The notes under the pieces were generated by a model, which was not told the origin of the DNA, made no database searches, and worked only from the letters and a program-made list of their open reading frames with translations. From contig JBBTYT010000003.1 in assembly GCA_038061695.1 (NCBI GenBank), positions 1 through 42,782 on the forward strand: DNA of 42,782 nt. Reading direction: 5' to 3'. Below, piece by piece: positions 15,023 to 23,377 of this stretch (position 1 is the first letter of the stretch; every line of letters starts with the position of its first letter). This DNA comes from M10-OD1-4 sp038061695 (GTDB taxonomy: Bacteria; Patescibacteriota; Minisyncoccia; GWC2-36-17; M10-OD1-4). Both the position numbers and the translations under genes were made by a program.

Positions 15023-17494
15023 TTACAAACAAGTTACAGATGCGACCTTATCTCCTGTATATAATTTCATAAGTCTAACACCTTGTGTCGCCCTTGATAT
15101 TGATGGTACTGCGCTTATACTCATTCTTATAACTTGACCCTTATCTGAAATTGCGATTATATCCTGCTCTGAAGAATCAACGACCAAAGAAGCTACTAAA
15201 TTCCCTGTCTTACTGGTAATCTTTGCTGTCATAATACCTGATCCACCTCTCTTTTGGGTTTTGTATTGAGAGAGTGATGTCCTCTTTCCATATCCATTCT
15301 CCATAATAACCAAAAGCTCCAAATTATCATTCCTGTTGCTTGAAATCACATCTGTGCCAACAACTCTATCACCTTTCTTTATCTTTATAGATGCAACACC
15401 GGATGCTGATCTTCCCATCGCTCTTACATCTTTCTCAGAAAACCTTATTGCCTGTCCATTTTTAGTTAAAATAACTATTTCATCATCGCCATAAGACACT
15501 CTTACCCATTTTAAAAGATCATCACCCTTTAACGATATAGCTTGAACACCACTTTTTCTTACAGTATGAAATTCAGATGAAGCTACTTTTTTAATTATAC
15601 CATTTTGAGTTGACATAACCAAATAAAGCTTATCCTGTGAATTCTTTTTGCCTAACTTTTCCTTCATAGGAACAAGTGCTGTAATTCTCTCTTGCTGACC
15701 TATATCTAAAATATTTATTATCGCCTTTCCTCTAGCTGTTCTTGATGACTCAGGAACTTCAAATGCTTTTGTCTGATAGACTTTTCCTTTATCAGTAAAA
15801 AATAGAATATTATCATGTGTTGAACATGAGAAAAGATGTTCTATAATATCTTCTTCTTTTGTATCCATACCGACGACTCCCTTACCACCCCTCTTTTGAC
15901 TTTTATAAGTATCAGCATCAACTCTCTTTATATATCCACCCCTTGTTAAAGCAACGAAGATATCTTCATCTGGTATTAAATCCTCTTCTTTAAATTCAGA
16001 TATTCCGCCTTTTACAACTTTTGTTCTTCTCTCATCTCCATATTTATTGGAAACATCCTTAAGCTCATCTTTTACAACTCCAAGTATCTTTTTCTCGCTC
16101 TTCAAAAGATTTTCAAGATCTATAATTAAATCTAATTTCTCTTTTAGCTCGTCCTCAATCTTCTTTCTTTCAAGTCCAGACAATGTCTGTAATTTCATTT
16201 CCAAAATAGCCGTAGCTTGGATATCCGAGAGTTTAAAATCCGCCATTAAAGATTTGTGTGCCTCATCTTTATTTTTTGATTTCTTTATAGTAGCGATTAT
16301 TTTATCAATATAATCAAGCGCCTTTTTAAGACCTTCCAATATATGCGCTCTCTCCTTCGCTTTCTTGAGATCAAATTTAACTCTTCTTGTTACAACCTCT
16401 TTTCTATGAGCTATAAAATATTCTAAAACTGACTTTAAAGATAAAACCTGCGGTTGAACACCATCAACAAGAGCCACCATATTAAGATGAAATACTTTTT
16501 GGAGATCGGTAAGCTTATAAAGAGTGTTTAGAATTTTCTGCGGATAAGAATCATTTTTTAAATCTATAACCACTCTTAAGCCATCTTTATCTGATTCATC
16601 TCTAACATCCCTAATTCCATCTATTCTTTTATCCCTGATAAGATCGGCAATCTTTTCTATCATCGTTGCTTTATTCACCTGGTAAGGGATTTCCGATATG
16701 ATTATCTGATGTTTGCCTGACTTACTCTCAACTATATCAACCTTACCTCTTACGGTCATAGGACCACTGCCTGTGCTGTATGCTTTTAAAATATCATTGT
16801 GATTATAAACTATACCGCCTGTTGGAAAATCAGGTCCTTTTATAAATTCTAAAATGTCTTCTGTTGTAACATTATTATTATCTATAAGATGAATTATTGC
16901 ATTCACAAGTTCTACTAGATTATGAGGAGGTATATTTGTTGCCATACCAACAGCAATACCAATCTGACCATTCAAAAGAAGCTGTGGCATATTTGATGGC
17001 AAAACTTTAGGCTCTTTTCTTGATCCATCGTAATTATCTTTAAAATCAACTGTATCCTTATCAATATCAAAAAGCATTTCATCAGAAATCTTGGTTAGCT
17101 TAGCTTCCGTATATCTCATAGCAGCTGGCGCATCTCCATCAATAGATCCGAAATTTCCCTGACCCTTTATAAGCATATATCTCATAGAAAAATCCTGCGC
17201 CATTCTTGCTAAGGCTCCGTATACTGAAGAATCTCCGTGAGGATGATATTTACCTAAAACATCTCCGACAACAAGAGCTGATTTCCTAAATTTAGCAGCA
17301 GATTTGAGTCCAAGCTCATGCATAGAATAAAGTATCCTCCTTTGGACAGGCTTAAGTCCATCTCGCACATCTGGCAATGCTCTTGAAACTATAACTGACA
17401 TAGCGTAATTCAAATATGACTCTTGCATTTCATCAACAATCTCCACTTGAATAACTTTGCCTATATTAAATTTTTCTTTCTCTTCCTTTGCCAT
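15023..17494 (-). CDS. gyrA: DNA gyrase subunit A
   Basis: GyrA is the breakage-reunion subunit that introduces negative supercoils together with GyrB. The winged-helix/tower domains lead to the catalytic tyrosine at about residue 128 (AAMRYTEAKL). The C-terminal beta-pinwheel includes the GyrA box QKRGGKG, which distinguishes gyrase from topoisomerase IV. At 823 residues the length is normal. In the quinolone region (HPHGDSSVYGALARMAQ) Ser is kept at the E. coli Ser83 position, but Gly93 stands where E. coli has Asp87. The gene lies between a small membrane-protein gene and the solute-binding/pilin operon, with gaps of about 30 bases, so co-transcription is likely. Confidence 0.96.
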   Translation of the reverse strand: MAKEEKEKFNIGKVIQVEIVDEMQESYLNYAMSVIVSRALPDVRDGLKPVQRRILYSMHELGLKSAAKFRKSALVVGDVLGKYHPHGDSSVYGALARMAQDFSMRYMLIKGQGNFGSIDGDAPAAMRYTEAKLTKISDEMLFDIDKDTVDFKDNYDGSRKEPKVLPSNMPQLLLNGQIGIAVGMATNIPPHNLVELVNAIIHLIDNNNVTTEDILEFIKGPDFPTGGIVYNHNDILKAYSTGSGPMTVRGKVDIVESKSGKHQIIISEIPYQVNKATMIEKIADLIRDKRIDGIRDVRDESDKDGLRVVIDLKNDSYPQKILNTLYKLTDLQKVFHLNMVALVDGVQPQVLSLKSVLEYFIAHRKEVVTRRVKFDLKKAKERAHILEGLKKALDYIDKIIATIKKSKNKDEAHKSLMADFKLSDIQATAILEMKLQTLSGLERKKIEDELKEKLDLIIDLENLLKSEKKILGVVKDELKDVSNKYGDERRTKVVKGGISEFKEEDLIPDEDIFVALTRGGYIKRVDADTYKSQKRGGKGVVGMDTKEEDIIEHLFSCSTHDNILFFTDKGKVYQTKAFEVPESSRTARGKAIINILDIGQQERITALVPMKEKLGKKNSQDKLYLVMSTQNGIIKKVASSEFHTVRKSGVQAISLKGDDLLKWVRVSYGDDEIVILTKNGQAIRFSEKDVRAMGRSASGVASIKIKKGDRVVGTDVISSNRNDNLELLVIMENGYGKRTSLSQYKTQKRGGSGIMTAKITSKTGNLVASLVVDSSEQDIIAISDKGQVIRMSISAVPSISRATQGVRLMKLYTGDKVASVTCL

Positions 17495-17522
17495 AAAATT
17501 ATTACGGAAATTAAAACTCTTT

Positions 17523-17762
17523 TTATTTTAACCGCACGCTCTGCGGTTTAAAAATATCTTTTATGCTCGCTGAAACACTTTCATATATTGTTGGCATACT
17601 ACTAGCATCTCCTTTATTATTTTTTACCGTACTAATACTCTCTTTAATAGAATTTAACCATAATATAAATATTAAAATTACTGCGATTATCATTATAACT
17701 AAAAATATCCTGACTCTAACATGCTTTGGCTTGCCTTGAATATTATTTATAAAATCTATCAT
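17523..17762 (-). CDS. Small single-pass membrane protein
   Basis: I do not recognise this 79-residue protein. It has a basic N-terminus, one membrane helix (about 18-37, VRIFLVIMIIAVILIFILWL) and a polar tail of about 40 residues ending in a basic stretch. Its ATG overlaps the stop of the metallo-beta-lactamase-fold gene by four bases, and gyrA follows after 28 bases, so the three genes form a transcription unit. Confidence 0.65.
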   Translation of the reverse strand: MIDFINNIQGKPKHVRVRIFLVIMIIAVILIFILWLNSIKESISTVKNNKGDASSMPTIYESVSASIKDIFKPQSVRLK

Positions 17763-18418
17763 GCTAATTTCATTAAAATAACATCTCTGCCATCTTGAGG
17801 CAGATCTTTTTTCTTTACCGTAAACTTATCAACAGCCTCAATATTTGACGCTCCTGACGACTTCAAAAATTTACTTACATCATCAAGAGAAATTTTTAGA
17901 TTATTAACTTTAAAAAACATCGGGATAACAACTCTCGGATCTATATCGCCTATAATATCAACGGCTTTATCATATCCTAAAGAATTTATTTTTGTATTCC
18001 CAATAAGATAACCCCCTCCGACAGGAATCATTAAAATATCAACTTGTCCCATCTTATCCAAAACAGACCTAACATGATCCTCTGAAAAATCAGCCAAATG
18101 ACATACTCTTATTCCCTCAACATCAATAATATACATAGTTGATTTCTTAACCTCCTCACCTTTTTCATTTAGATGAAAAATAGATGCTCCATTAATATGC
18201 ATACCTCCAACTTCATATTCTCCTGCACCAGCTATAACAAATGCTGAATCTAGTTGCGAATAATCATCTTTTTTGAGATTTCCATCAGAGACAAAAACAA
18301 CATCCACCTTACCTCGCGGGGGCGTTAAACCAATATCCTTATTAAAAGGATCTAAGATAATAGTTGTTCCACCGGAAACTATCTTAAAACATGATTGTCC
18401 ATACCAAATTATCTGCAT
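17759..18418 (-). CDS. Metallo-beta-lactamase-fold protein lacking the HxHxDH motif
   Basis: The start MQIIWYGQSCFKI and the pattern GTTIILDPF, AGEYEVGGMHINGASI and VDILMIPVGGGY place it in the UlaG-like branch of the metallo-beta-lactamase superfamily. At the position of the metal motif (normally S-H-x-H-x-D-H) it reads VSDGNLKKDDYS, so most metal ligands are missing and hydrolase activity is doubtful. Later residues such as HLADFSEDH may keep a partial site. I start it at the ATG at 18418, since that matches the usual family N-terminus; the frame is open to another ATG at 18451. It is co-transcribed with the 79-residue membrane protein and gyrA. Confidence 0.8.
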   Translation of the reverse strand: MQIIWYGQSCFKIVSGGTTIILDPFNKDIGLTPPRGKVDVVFVSDGNLKKDDYSQLDSAFVIAGAGEYEVGGMHINGASIFHLNEKGEEVKKSTMYIIDVEGIRVCHLADFSEDHVRSVLDKMGQVDILMIPVGGGYLIGNTKINSLGYDKAVDIIGDIDPRVVIPMFFKVNNLKISLDDVSKFLKSSGASNIEAVDKFTVKKKDLPQDGRDVILMKLA

Positions 18419-18593
18419 AAGAAATAGAGAATCTTTCAGGATACATTCCAAAAAAACTTATAAACTACATATATTCAACTCATTTTAATAATACATTATT
18501 TCTTTAAAAAAATAAAGACCGCATCTACTACAATATAAACGTCCGGCTATTTTGAAAAACAACTGAATGAAAAGCATCTTTTTAAAGCAAAAA

Positions 18594-19349
18594 TTAAATC
18601 TTAAATAAATCCCTGGCGTTTTTTGTGGTTTGCTCGGCAACATACTCAAATGTCATCCCTTTTATTTCTGCAAGCTTTTTTGCCGTATAAATAACATTAT
18701 AAGGCTCGTTCCTCTTTCCCCTATTTGGCTCTGGAGAGACAAATGGTGCATCTGTCTCAATAAGCATTCTATCCAACGGCACATATTTTATAACTTCATC
18801 ATAATCCCTTGCAAAAGTAATCACTCCTGAAAAAGATATATGAAATCCAAGATCAATATATCTTTTAGCATGTTCTAGAGTTCCGGTAAAAAAATGTATC
18901 ACACCTCTGACTCCGTCAGAATTTGCCTTCAAAACTTTAATAGCATCATCATGCGCGTCTCTGCAATGAACTATTAAGGCTTTATCAAGTTTCTTTGCTA
19001 TCTTAATATGCTTCATAAAAAAATCAATCTGACTTATTTTTTTTGCCTCTTCTGTAGTTCTAAAATAGTCTAGTCCAGTTTCACCTATTCCAACAACTTT
19101 CTCATCTTTAGAAAAATTTTCTAAAAGCTCAAAATCAAAATCATCTGTGATGTCATTTGGATGAAGACCGCAGGAGGCATAAATACCCTCCTGATATTTA
19201 TGAGCTATCTCTGTTGCCTTTTGAGATGATTTCATATCCACACCAACATTTATCATCCAAGTATCTGCATCTAAAGCACGCTTTATTACAGCATCATAAT
19301 CATCTTTAAAATCATCTAAATTTGTATGGGTATGCGTATCTATTAACAT
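18594..19349 (-). CDS. tatD: TatD family metal-dependent hydrolase (DNase)
   Basis: A TIM-barrel amidohydrolase-type nuclease of 251 residues, the usual length. It starts with the metal motif DTHTHTNL. Further metal-binding segments are VGIGETGLDYF (Glu), LIVHCRDAHDD (His), GVIHFFTGT (His) and LIETDAPFVSPEPNRGKRNEP (Asp). TatD proteins act in DNA repair and turnover as 3'-5' exonucleases. It is nine bases downstream of metG on the same strand; the metG-tatD pairing is common in bacteria. Confidence 0.93.
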   Translation of the reverse strand: MLIDTHTHTNLDDFKDDYDAVIKRALDADTWMINVGVDMKSSQKATEIAHKYQEGIYASCGLHPNDITDDFDFELLENFSKDEKVVGIGETGLDYFRTTEEAKKISQIDFFMKHIKIAKKLDKALIVHCRDAHDDAIKVLKANSDGVRGVIHFFTGTLEHAKRYIDLGFHISFSGVITFARDYDEVIKYVPLDRMLIETDAPFVSPEPNRGKRNEPYNVIYTAKKLAEIKGMTFEYVAEQTTKNARDLFKI

Positions 19350-19358
19350 ATCTTTAAT

Positions 19359-20888
19359 TTATTTTATTAATGATGCATCTTTTTCGCTTATGACTTTTGT
19401 ATCTATTCTCGGAAAAATAGGATCTGGTTTTTTAATATTCAATATTTGCTTTTCCCACCCACATCTATCTTCTGATATTCCAAGCACATTAAAAATCTTA
19501 ATAGATGTATCTGGTAAAAATGGAACTAATAAATACGCCGTATCCGCCATATACAAAGCAAGTTCTTTTATAATTTTTTTAAATCCATCAATATCTTTTT
19601 TTGGAAGCTCCCAAAGCTTTGACTCCTCAATCATCTTATCAGATATCTCAACTAACTTAAATATATTTTCCAAGGATAAATTTAAATTAAAACTTTCTAT
19701 ATTTTTTTCATATTCAAAAAAGATATTTTTTATAATATCAGACTCATCATCTTTAGATATTTTAATATCTCCTAATATATCTTTATTTTTTTCTGCTATT
19801 GCAGATACTCTTGAAATAAGATTGCCGAGTTTATTTGCAAGATCTTCATATCTACTTTGAAATCGCAAGGCAGAAAAATCTCCATCTTGATAAGAAGGAA
19901 TCTCTCTTAAAAGATAATATCTTAAGGCATCTTTGCCATATTTTTCTATTAATGCAAAAGGAGATACCACATTGCCCAGAGATTTTGACATCTTCTCTCC
20001 TTCTTGAGTAATGAAACCATGAACATATATATTTTTTGGAGTTTCAATATCCAAAGCCAAAAGCATAGCGGGCCAAATCATAGCATGAAACCTCAAAATA
20101 TCCTTACCTATTAAATGTATGTCCGCTGGCCAAAACTTTTTATAATTTTCAGCACCAAGACCTCCAAGACCGGAAATATAATTTGTCAAAGCATCAGCCC
20201 AAACATATATTTTTTGACTTTTGTCCCCAGGAACATCTATTCCCCAACCAACAGATTCCTTAGGACGAGAAAAAGAGACATCTGAAACCCTCTCGCTTTC
20301 AAGTAAATTTAGTATCTCTTTTTTTCTATTAACAGGAATAATTTTTATCTCATCTTTCTCTATCAAAACCCTTACTCTCTCTATATATTTTGAAAGCGAA
20401 AAAAAATAATTTTCCTCAGAAACATGTTCTGGAGATTTCTTATGAATAGGACATAAACCATCTGAAAGATCCTTTTCACCTAAAAATGCTTCGCATCCGA
20501 CACAGTAAAGAGCATTATAAATATCTTTGTAAATATCTCCTTTGTCAACAAGTTTTTTCCAGAAATCCACAACAACCGGATAATGAACTTTCTGATCAGA
20601 TGTTCTAATAAAGCAATCATTTGATATGCCAATAACCTCCGCTAAATGCCTGAATCTTTCTGATATCTCATCAACAAAATCTTGAACATCTCTCTTTTCA
20701 GAATTTGCCTTCTCAAATATCTTTTTACCATGCTCATCTGTGCCCGTCTGAAAAAAAACCTCATCCCCTCTTTGACGATGATATCTTGCTAGAACATCGG
20801 CCTGCACAAATTCAAGAGCATGCCCAATATGAGGCTCGGAATTTGTATAAGCTATTGATGTTGTAATATAAAATTTCTTTTTATTCAT
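19359..20888 (-). CDS. metG: Methionine-tRNA ligase
   Basis: A class I synthetase charging initiator and elongator tRNA-Met. Signature motifs are PHIGHA (the HIGH motif, near residue 20) and KMSKS (near 302). The connecting peptide carries a zinc knuckle of the CVGCEAFLG...CPIH type. The C-terminal helical anticodon-binding domain ends at residue 509, and the EMAP-II-like dimerisation domain found in many bacteria is absent. It lies between rsmI and tatD in a minus-strand series with gaps of about 10 bases. Confidence 0.96.
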   Translation of the reverse strand: MNKKKFYITTSIAYTNSEPHIGHALEFVQADVLARYHRQRGDEVFFQTGTDEHGKKIFEKANSEKRDVQDFVDEISERFRHLAEVIGISNDCFIRTSDQKVHYPVVVDFWKKLVDKGDIYKDIYNALYCVGCEAFLGEKDLSDGLCPIHKKSPEHVSEENYFFSLSKYIERVRVLIEKDEIKIIPVNRKKEILNLLESERVSDVSFSRPKESVGWGIDVPGDKSQKIYVWADALTNYISGLGGLGAENYKKFWPADIHLIGKDILRFHAMIWPAMLLALDIETPKNIYVHGFITQEGEKMSKSLGNVVSPFALIEKYGKDALRYYLLREIPSYQDGDFSALRFQSRYEDLANKLGNLISRVSAIAEKNKDILGDIKISKDDESDIIKNIFFEYEKNIESFNLNLSLENIFKLVEISDKMIEESKLWELPKKDIDGFKKIIKELALYMADTAYLLVPFLPDTSIKIFNVLGISEDRCGWEKQILNIKKPDPIFPRIDTKVISEKDASLIK

Positions 20889-20901
20889 TTAATTTTGTAG
20901 C

Positions 20902-21576
20902 CTATTTTTTATCTATAACAAAAACAAACTCCCCTAATATTTTATCATTTTTTAATTTTTCTAAAACCTCGTTTGCCGTTCCTCTATATATCGTTTCAAA
21001 TATCTTTGTTAGCTCTCTGCATAAAACAACTTGCCTATCACCTATAAGTTGAGAGAGTAGAAAAAGCGTTTTCTCTGCTCTATGCTTTGATTCATAAAAA
21101 ACTACTACGCCATCTTCATTATTAACATCATTAAAAAATGTCTCTCTGCCTTTTTTGTGAGGTGGAAATCCTAAGAATTTAAATTTATTAACATCAAATC
21201 CAGAAACAGCCAAAGCGGAAAGAACAGCAGAAACTCCGGGAATAGGAATTATCATCACCTCATCTCCTAAATTTTTAACAATCTGATTTACAAGAAAAGA
21301 CCCCGGATCTGATATTGTTGGCGTTCCTGCATCTGAAACCATCGCTAAATTTTTTCCTTCTTTGAGTAAAGATAAAATGTAGTCTATCTTGCTTAATTTG
21401 CTATGTTGATGATAACTTAAAATAGACTTTTTTATTTCGTAAGTAACTAAAAGCTTCTTAGTTACTCTTGTATCTTCGCATAAAATAATATCAACTTCTC
21501 TAAGAACTTCTATCGCCCTTAAAGTTATATCTTTTAAATTACCGATTGGGGTTGATACTATGTAAAAATTCGACAT
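20902..21576 (-). CDS. rsmI: 16S rRNA (cytidine1402-2'-O)-methyltransferase
   Basis: A tetrapyrrole-methylase-fold enzyme that 2'-O-methylates C1402 in the ribosomal decoding centre. Diagnostic segments are VSTPIGNLKDITLRA, LCEDTRVTKKLL, the glycine-rich SDAGTPTISDPG, and the C-terminal CRELTKIFET segment. At 224 residues it is shorter than E. coli RsmI (286), because the extra C-terminal domain is missing. It lies between the AI-2E family permease and metG. Confidence 0.94.
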   Translation of the reverse strand: MSNFYIVSTPIGNLKDITLRAIEVLREVDIILCEDTRVTKKLLVTYEIKKSILSYHQHSKLSKIDYILSLLKEGKNLAMVSDAGTPTISDPGSFLVNQIVKNLGDEVMIIPIPGVSAVLSALAVSGFDVNKFKFLGFPPHKKGRETFFNDVNNEDGVVVFYESKHRAEKTLFLLSQLIGDRQVVLCRELTKIFETIYRGTANEVLEKLKNDKILGEFVFVIDKK

Positions 21577-21606
21577 CAGAAAAATTTAAATTACCTCTTT
21601 TATATC

Positions 21607-22632
21607 TTAATCCTTAGATTTGGCATAGTCACTTAAAAGCTCACTAGCTATAGTCGCTATTGGAACAGATATTAACATTCCTAAAATTCCGCCAAGCTCC
21701 AAACCAATAAGTAATGAGATAATGATTATAATTGGATTTAAACCTGTCATTTTCTTCATTAAATTTGGAACTAAAATGTGGTTCTCAAATTGCTGAATAA
21801 TTACGTAAAAAAGCGTTGTCCACATAGCTAATACCGGATCTATTATCAGAGCAATTATTATACCGATAACTGCTGAAAAAATAGGACCAACGACAGGAAT
21901 AATTTCAAATATACCGGCGATAATACCTAACAGTAAAGCATAAGGAACACCTAAAATAGTAAGCCCCAAAAAGACTACTATGCCGATAATTAAACCTAAA
22001 ATAAACTGACCTTGAAGCCACAAACCAAGCTTCCTCTCTACTCTAACCCAAAGATTTAAGACATACTCCTCACTTGGCTTTGGAGTTACCATTCTTATAA
22101 AATACTCTATTCCCCTATCTTGAACAGCAAGATAAAATGATATTACAAAAACAATGCCAAATGTTGCGAAGCCTCCGAATATTCCGGCGATTGTCTTAAA
22201 AACGCTTGATGTTAAATTTTTTATCTTATCTCCAAAATTAATTAAAAAATCTTGGGTTGTCTTTGCGTAGTCTGGTGATAATTCAATAATGGTCTTAGAA
22301 AATTTATTAGATAATTCTTCATAATACGCGGGTAATCCAGAAGCTAATAATCTTATCTCATTTACTACTGTTGGCACAATCAAATAAAGAAGTGTTGCTA
22401 TGAAAATTACGATTAAAAGATAGACGAATAAAACTCCTAAAATTCTAGGTATTTTTCTCTTTTGTAAATAGCTAACAACTGGAGAAATGGCGGAAGCTAT
22501 TATTAAAGATAAAAATAATATTATTAAAATATTTTTGATTAAAAATAGAAAAACAAAAAATAGAAGAATTAAAATTCCCCTTATAATTACCCATGTTAAA
22601 ATATCTATTATCTGTTTTGAAGTCATATTCAT
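21607..22632 (-). CDS. AI-2E transporter family (PerM-like) membrane protein
   Basis: This 341-residue protein has about seven to eight membrane helices. A hydrophobic N-terminal pair is followed by an extended polar part (about 95-150), then the conserved helix bundle with LGVPYALLLGIIAGIFEIIPVVGP and the late PNLMKKMTGLNPIIII stretch, both typical of the family (PF01594). Members export small molecules or ions; the substrate here cannot be inferred and the autoinducer-2 label should not be taken literally. It starts 12 bases after the methyltransferase stop, so the two may be co-transcribed. Confidence 0.9.
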   Translation of the reverse strand: MNMTSKQIIDILTWVIIRGILILLFFVFLFLIKNILIILFLSLIIASAISPVVSYLQKRKIPRILGVLFVYLLIVIFIATLLYLIVPTVVNEIRLLASGLPAYYEELSNKFSKTIIELSPDYAKTTQDFLINFGDKIKNLTSSVFKTIAGIFGGFATFGIVFVISFYLAVQDRGIEYFIRMVTPKPSEEYVLNLWVRVERKLGLWLQGQFILGLIIGIVVFLGLTILGVPYALLLGIIAGIFEIIPVVGPIFSAVIGIIIALIIDPVLAMWTTLFYVIIQQFENHILVPNLMKKMTGLNPIIIIISLLIGLELGGILGMLISVPIATIASELLSDYAKSKD

Positions 22633-22644
22633 AATGTTAATATA

Positions 22645-23370
22645 TCACTTTTCCGCCACTATGTAAATATTAGCATCATTGTTCTTGCCACCGAAATAAC
22701 CATTCTCTAAAAGCTTAAACCGCGATTTTTTAAGAATACTCTCCAGCTCCCTCATAGTAAAAGCATGATAATACCTTTCCGCTACAACTTCTTTTTTCTC
22801 ATTTTTCCATGGAACCATAATATCATTAAAAGAAAGCTTTGATTGACCAAGTAGTTTTTTAATGGCATACTTAAAAATCAGATTCCTATAGTCAGGTTGC
22901 CATAAATTCCAATTAGTTAATATAATTTTTCCTTTTGGCTTTAAAGTTCTGTAAAATTCCTTAAGCAATTTTATTCTCATATTTTCAGTTGGAATGTGAT
23001 GTAAGACAGCTATTGAATATATATTATCAAAATAACAATCTGAAAAATGAAGTTCTAAGGAATCTATCTTTAAAAATTCGGCAGATAAAACTCCGTCCGA
23101 CAAATTATCTTTATACTTCTTCTTCGCAATATTAATAAGAGCTTCGGACAGATCCACCCCAGTATAAGAGATATTTCTCTTGGAAAATAAACTTATCAAT
23201 CTTCCATTACCGCATCCAAAATCCAAAATAGATTGATTATCATTTGTATATTTAGCAAAAGGCTTTAAGCCATCCCAAAGATAAGCTCTAGTTCTGTCAA
23301 AATCCTTTGAAATAAAATCGTAAGCCTTCCTATTTTTTTCAATTAATTCTTTAGCGTATTCTTCTTGCAT
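22645..23370 (-). CDS. SAM-dependent methyltransferase of the Trm9/ALKBH8 type
   Basis: A 241-residue class I methyltransferase. The region before motif I, FDRTRAYLWDGLKPF, resembles the F-S-x-T-R-x-x-x-W signature of Trm9. Motif I is LDFGCGNGRLI (49-59), the acidic SAM ribose contact is in GVDLSE, and the later segment SIAVLHHIPT matches the Trm9 S-I-A-V-I-H-H consensus, followed by LKPKGKIILTNWNLWQ. Trm9 converts cm5U34 to mcm5U34 in eukaryotic tRNA. The divergent neighbour, seven bases away, is Elp3-like, the enzyme that makes cm5U34, which strengthens this reading. The exact substrate is an inference; another small-molecule or RNA methyltransferase remains possible. Confidence 0.8.
   Translation of the reverse strand: MQEEYAKELIEKNRKAYDFISKDFDRTRAYLWDGLKPFAKYTNDNQSILDFGCGNGRLISLFSKRNISYTGVDLSEALINIAKKKYKDNLSDGVLSAEFLKIDSLELHFSDCYFDNIYSIAVLHHIPTENMRIKLLKEFYRTLKPKGKIILTNWNLWQPDYRNLIFKYAIKKLLGQSKLSFNDIMVPWKNEKKEVVAERYYHAFTMRELESILKKSRFKLLENGYFGGKNNDANIYIVAEK
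23307..23336 (+). promoter_or_regulatory. Possible elp3 promoter inside the methyltransferase gene
   Basis: TTGAAA (23307-23312), an 18-base spacer and TATTTT (23331-23336) lie inside the first codons of the divergent methyltransferase gene. This would give a leader of about 35 bases. Because the two start codons are only seven bases apart, each gene must be driven from within the other. Confidence 0.35.
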
Positions 23371-23377
23371 ATATAAA

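Noticed and set aside
18419..18593. Additional gene or RNA between the MBL-fold gene and tatD
   Set aside because: About 175 bases with no ORF of interest, no convincing promoter and no stable structure.
21607..22632. Quorum-sensing autoinducer-2 export
   Set aside because: The AI-2E family name does not establish the substrate; no luxS or other signalling genes are visible, so I call it only a family permease.
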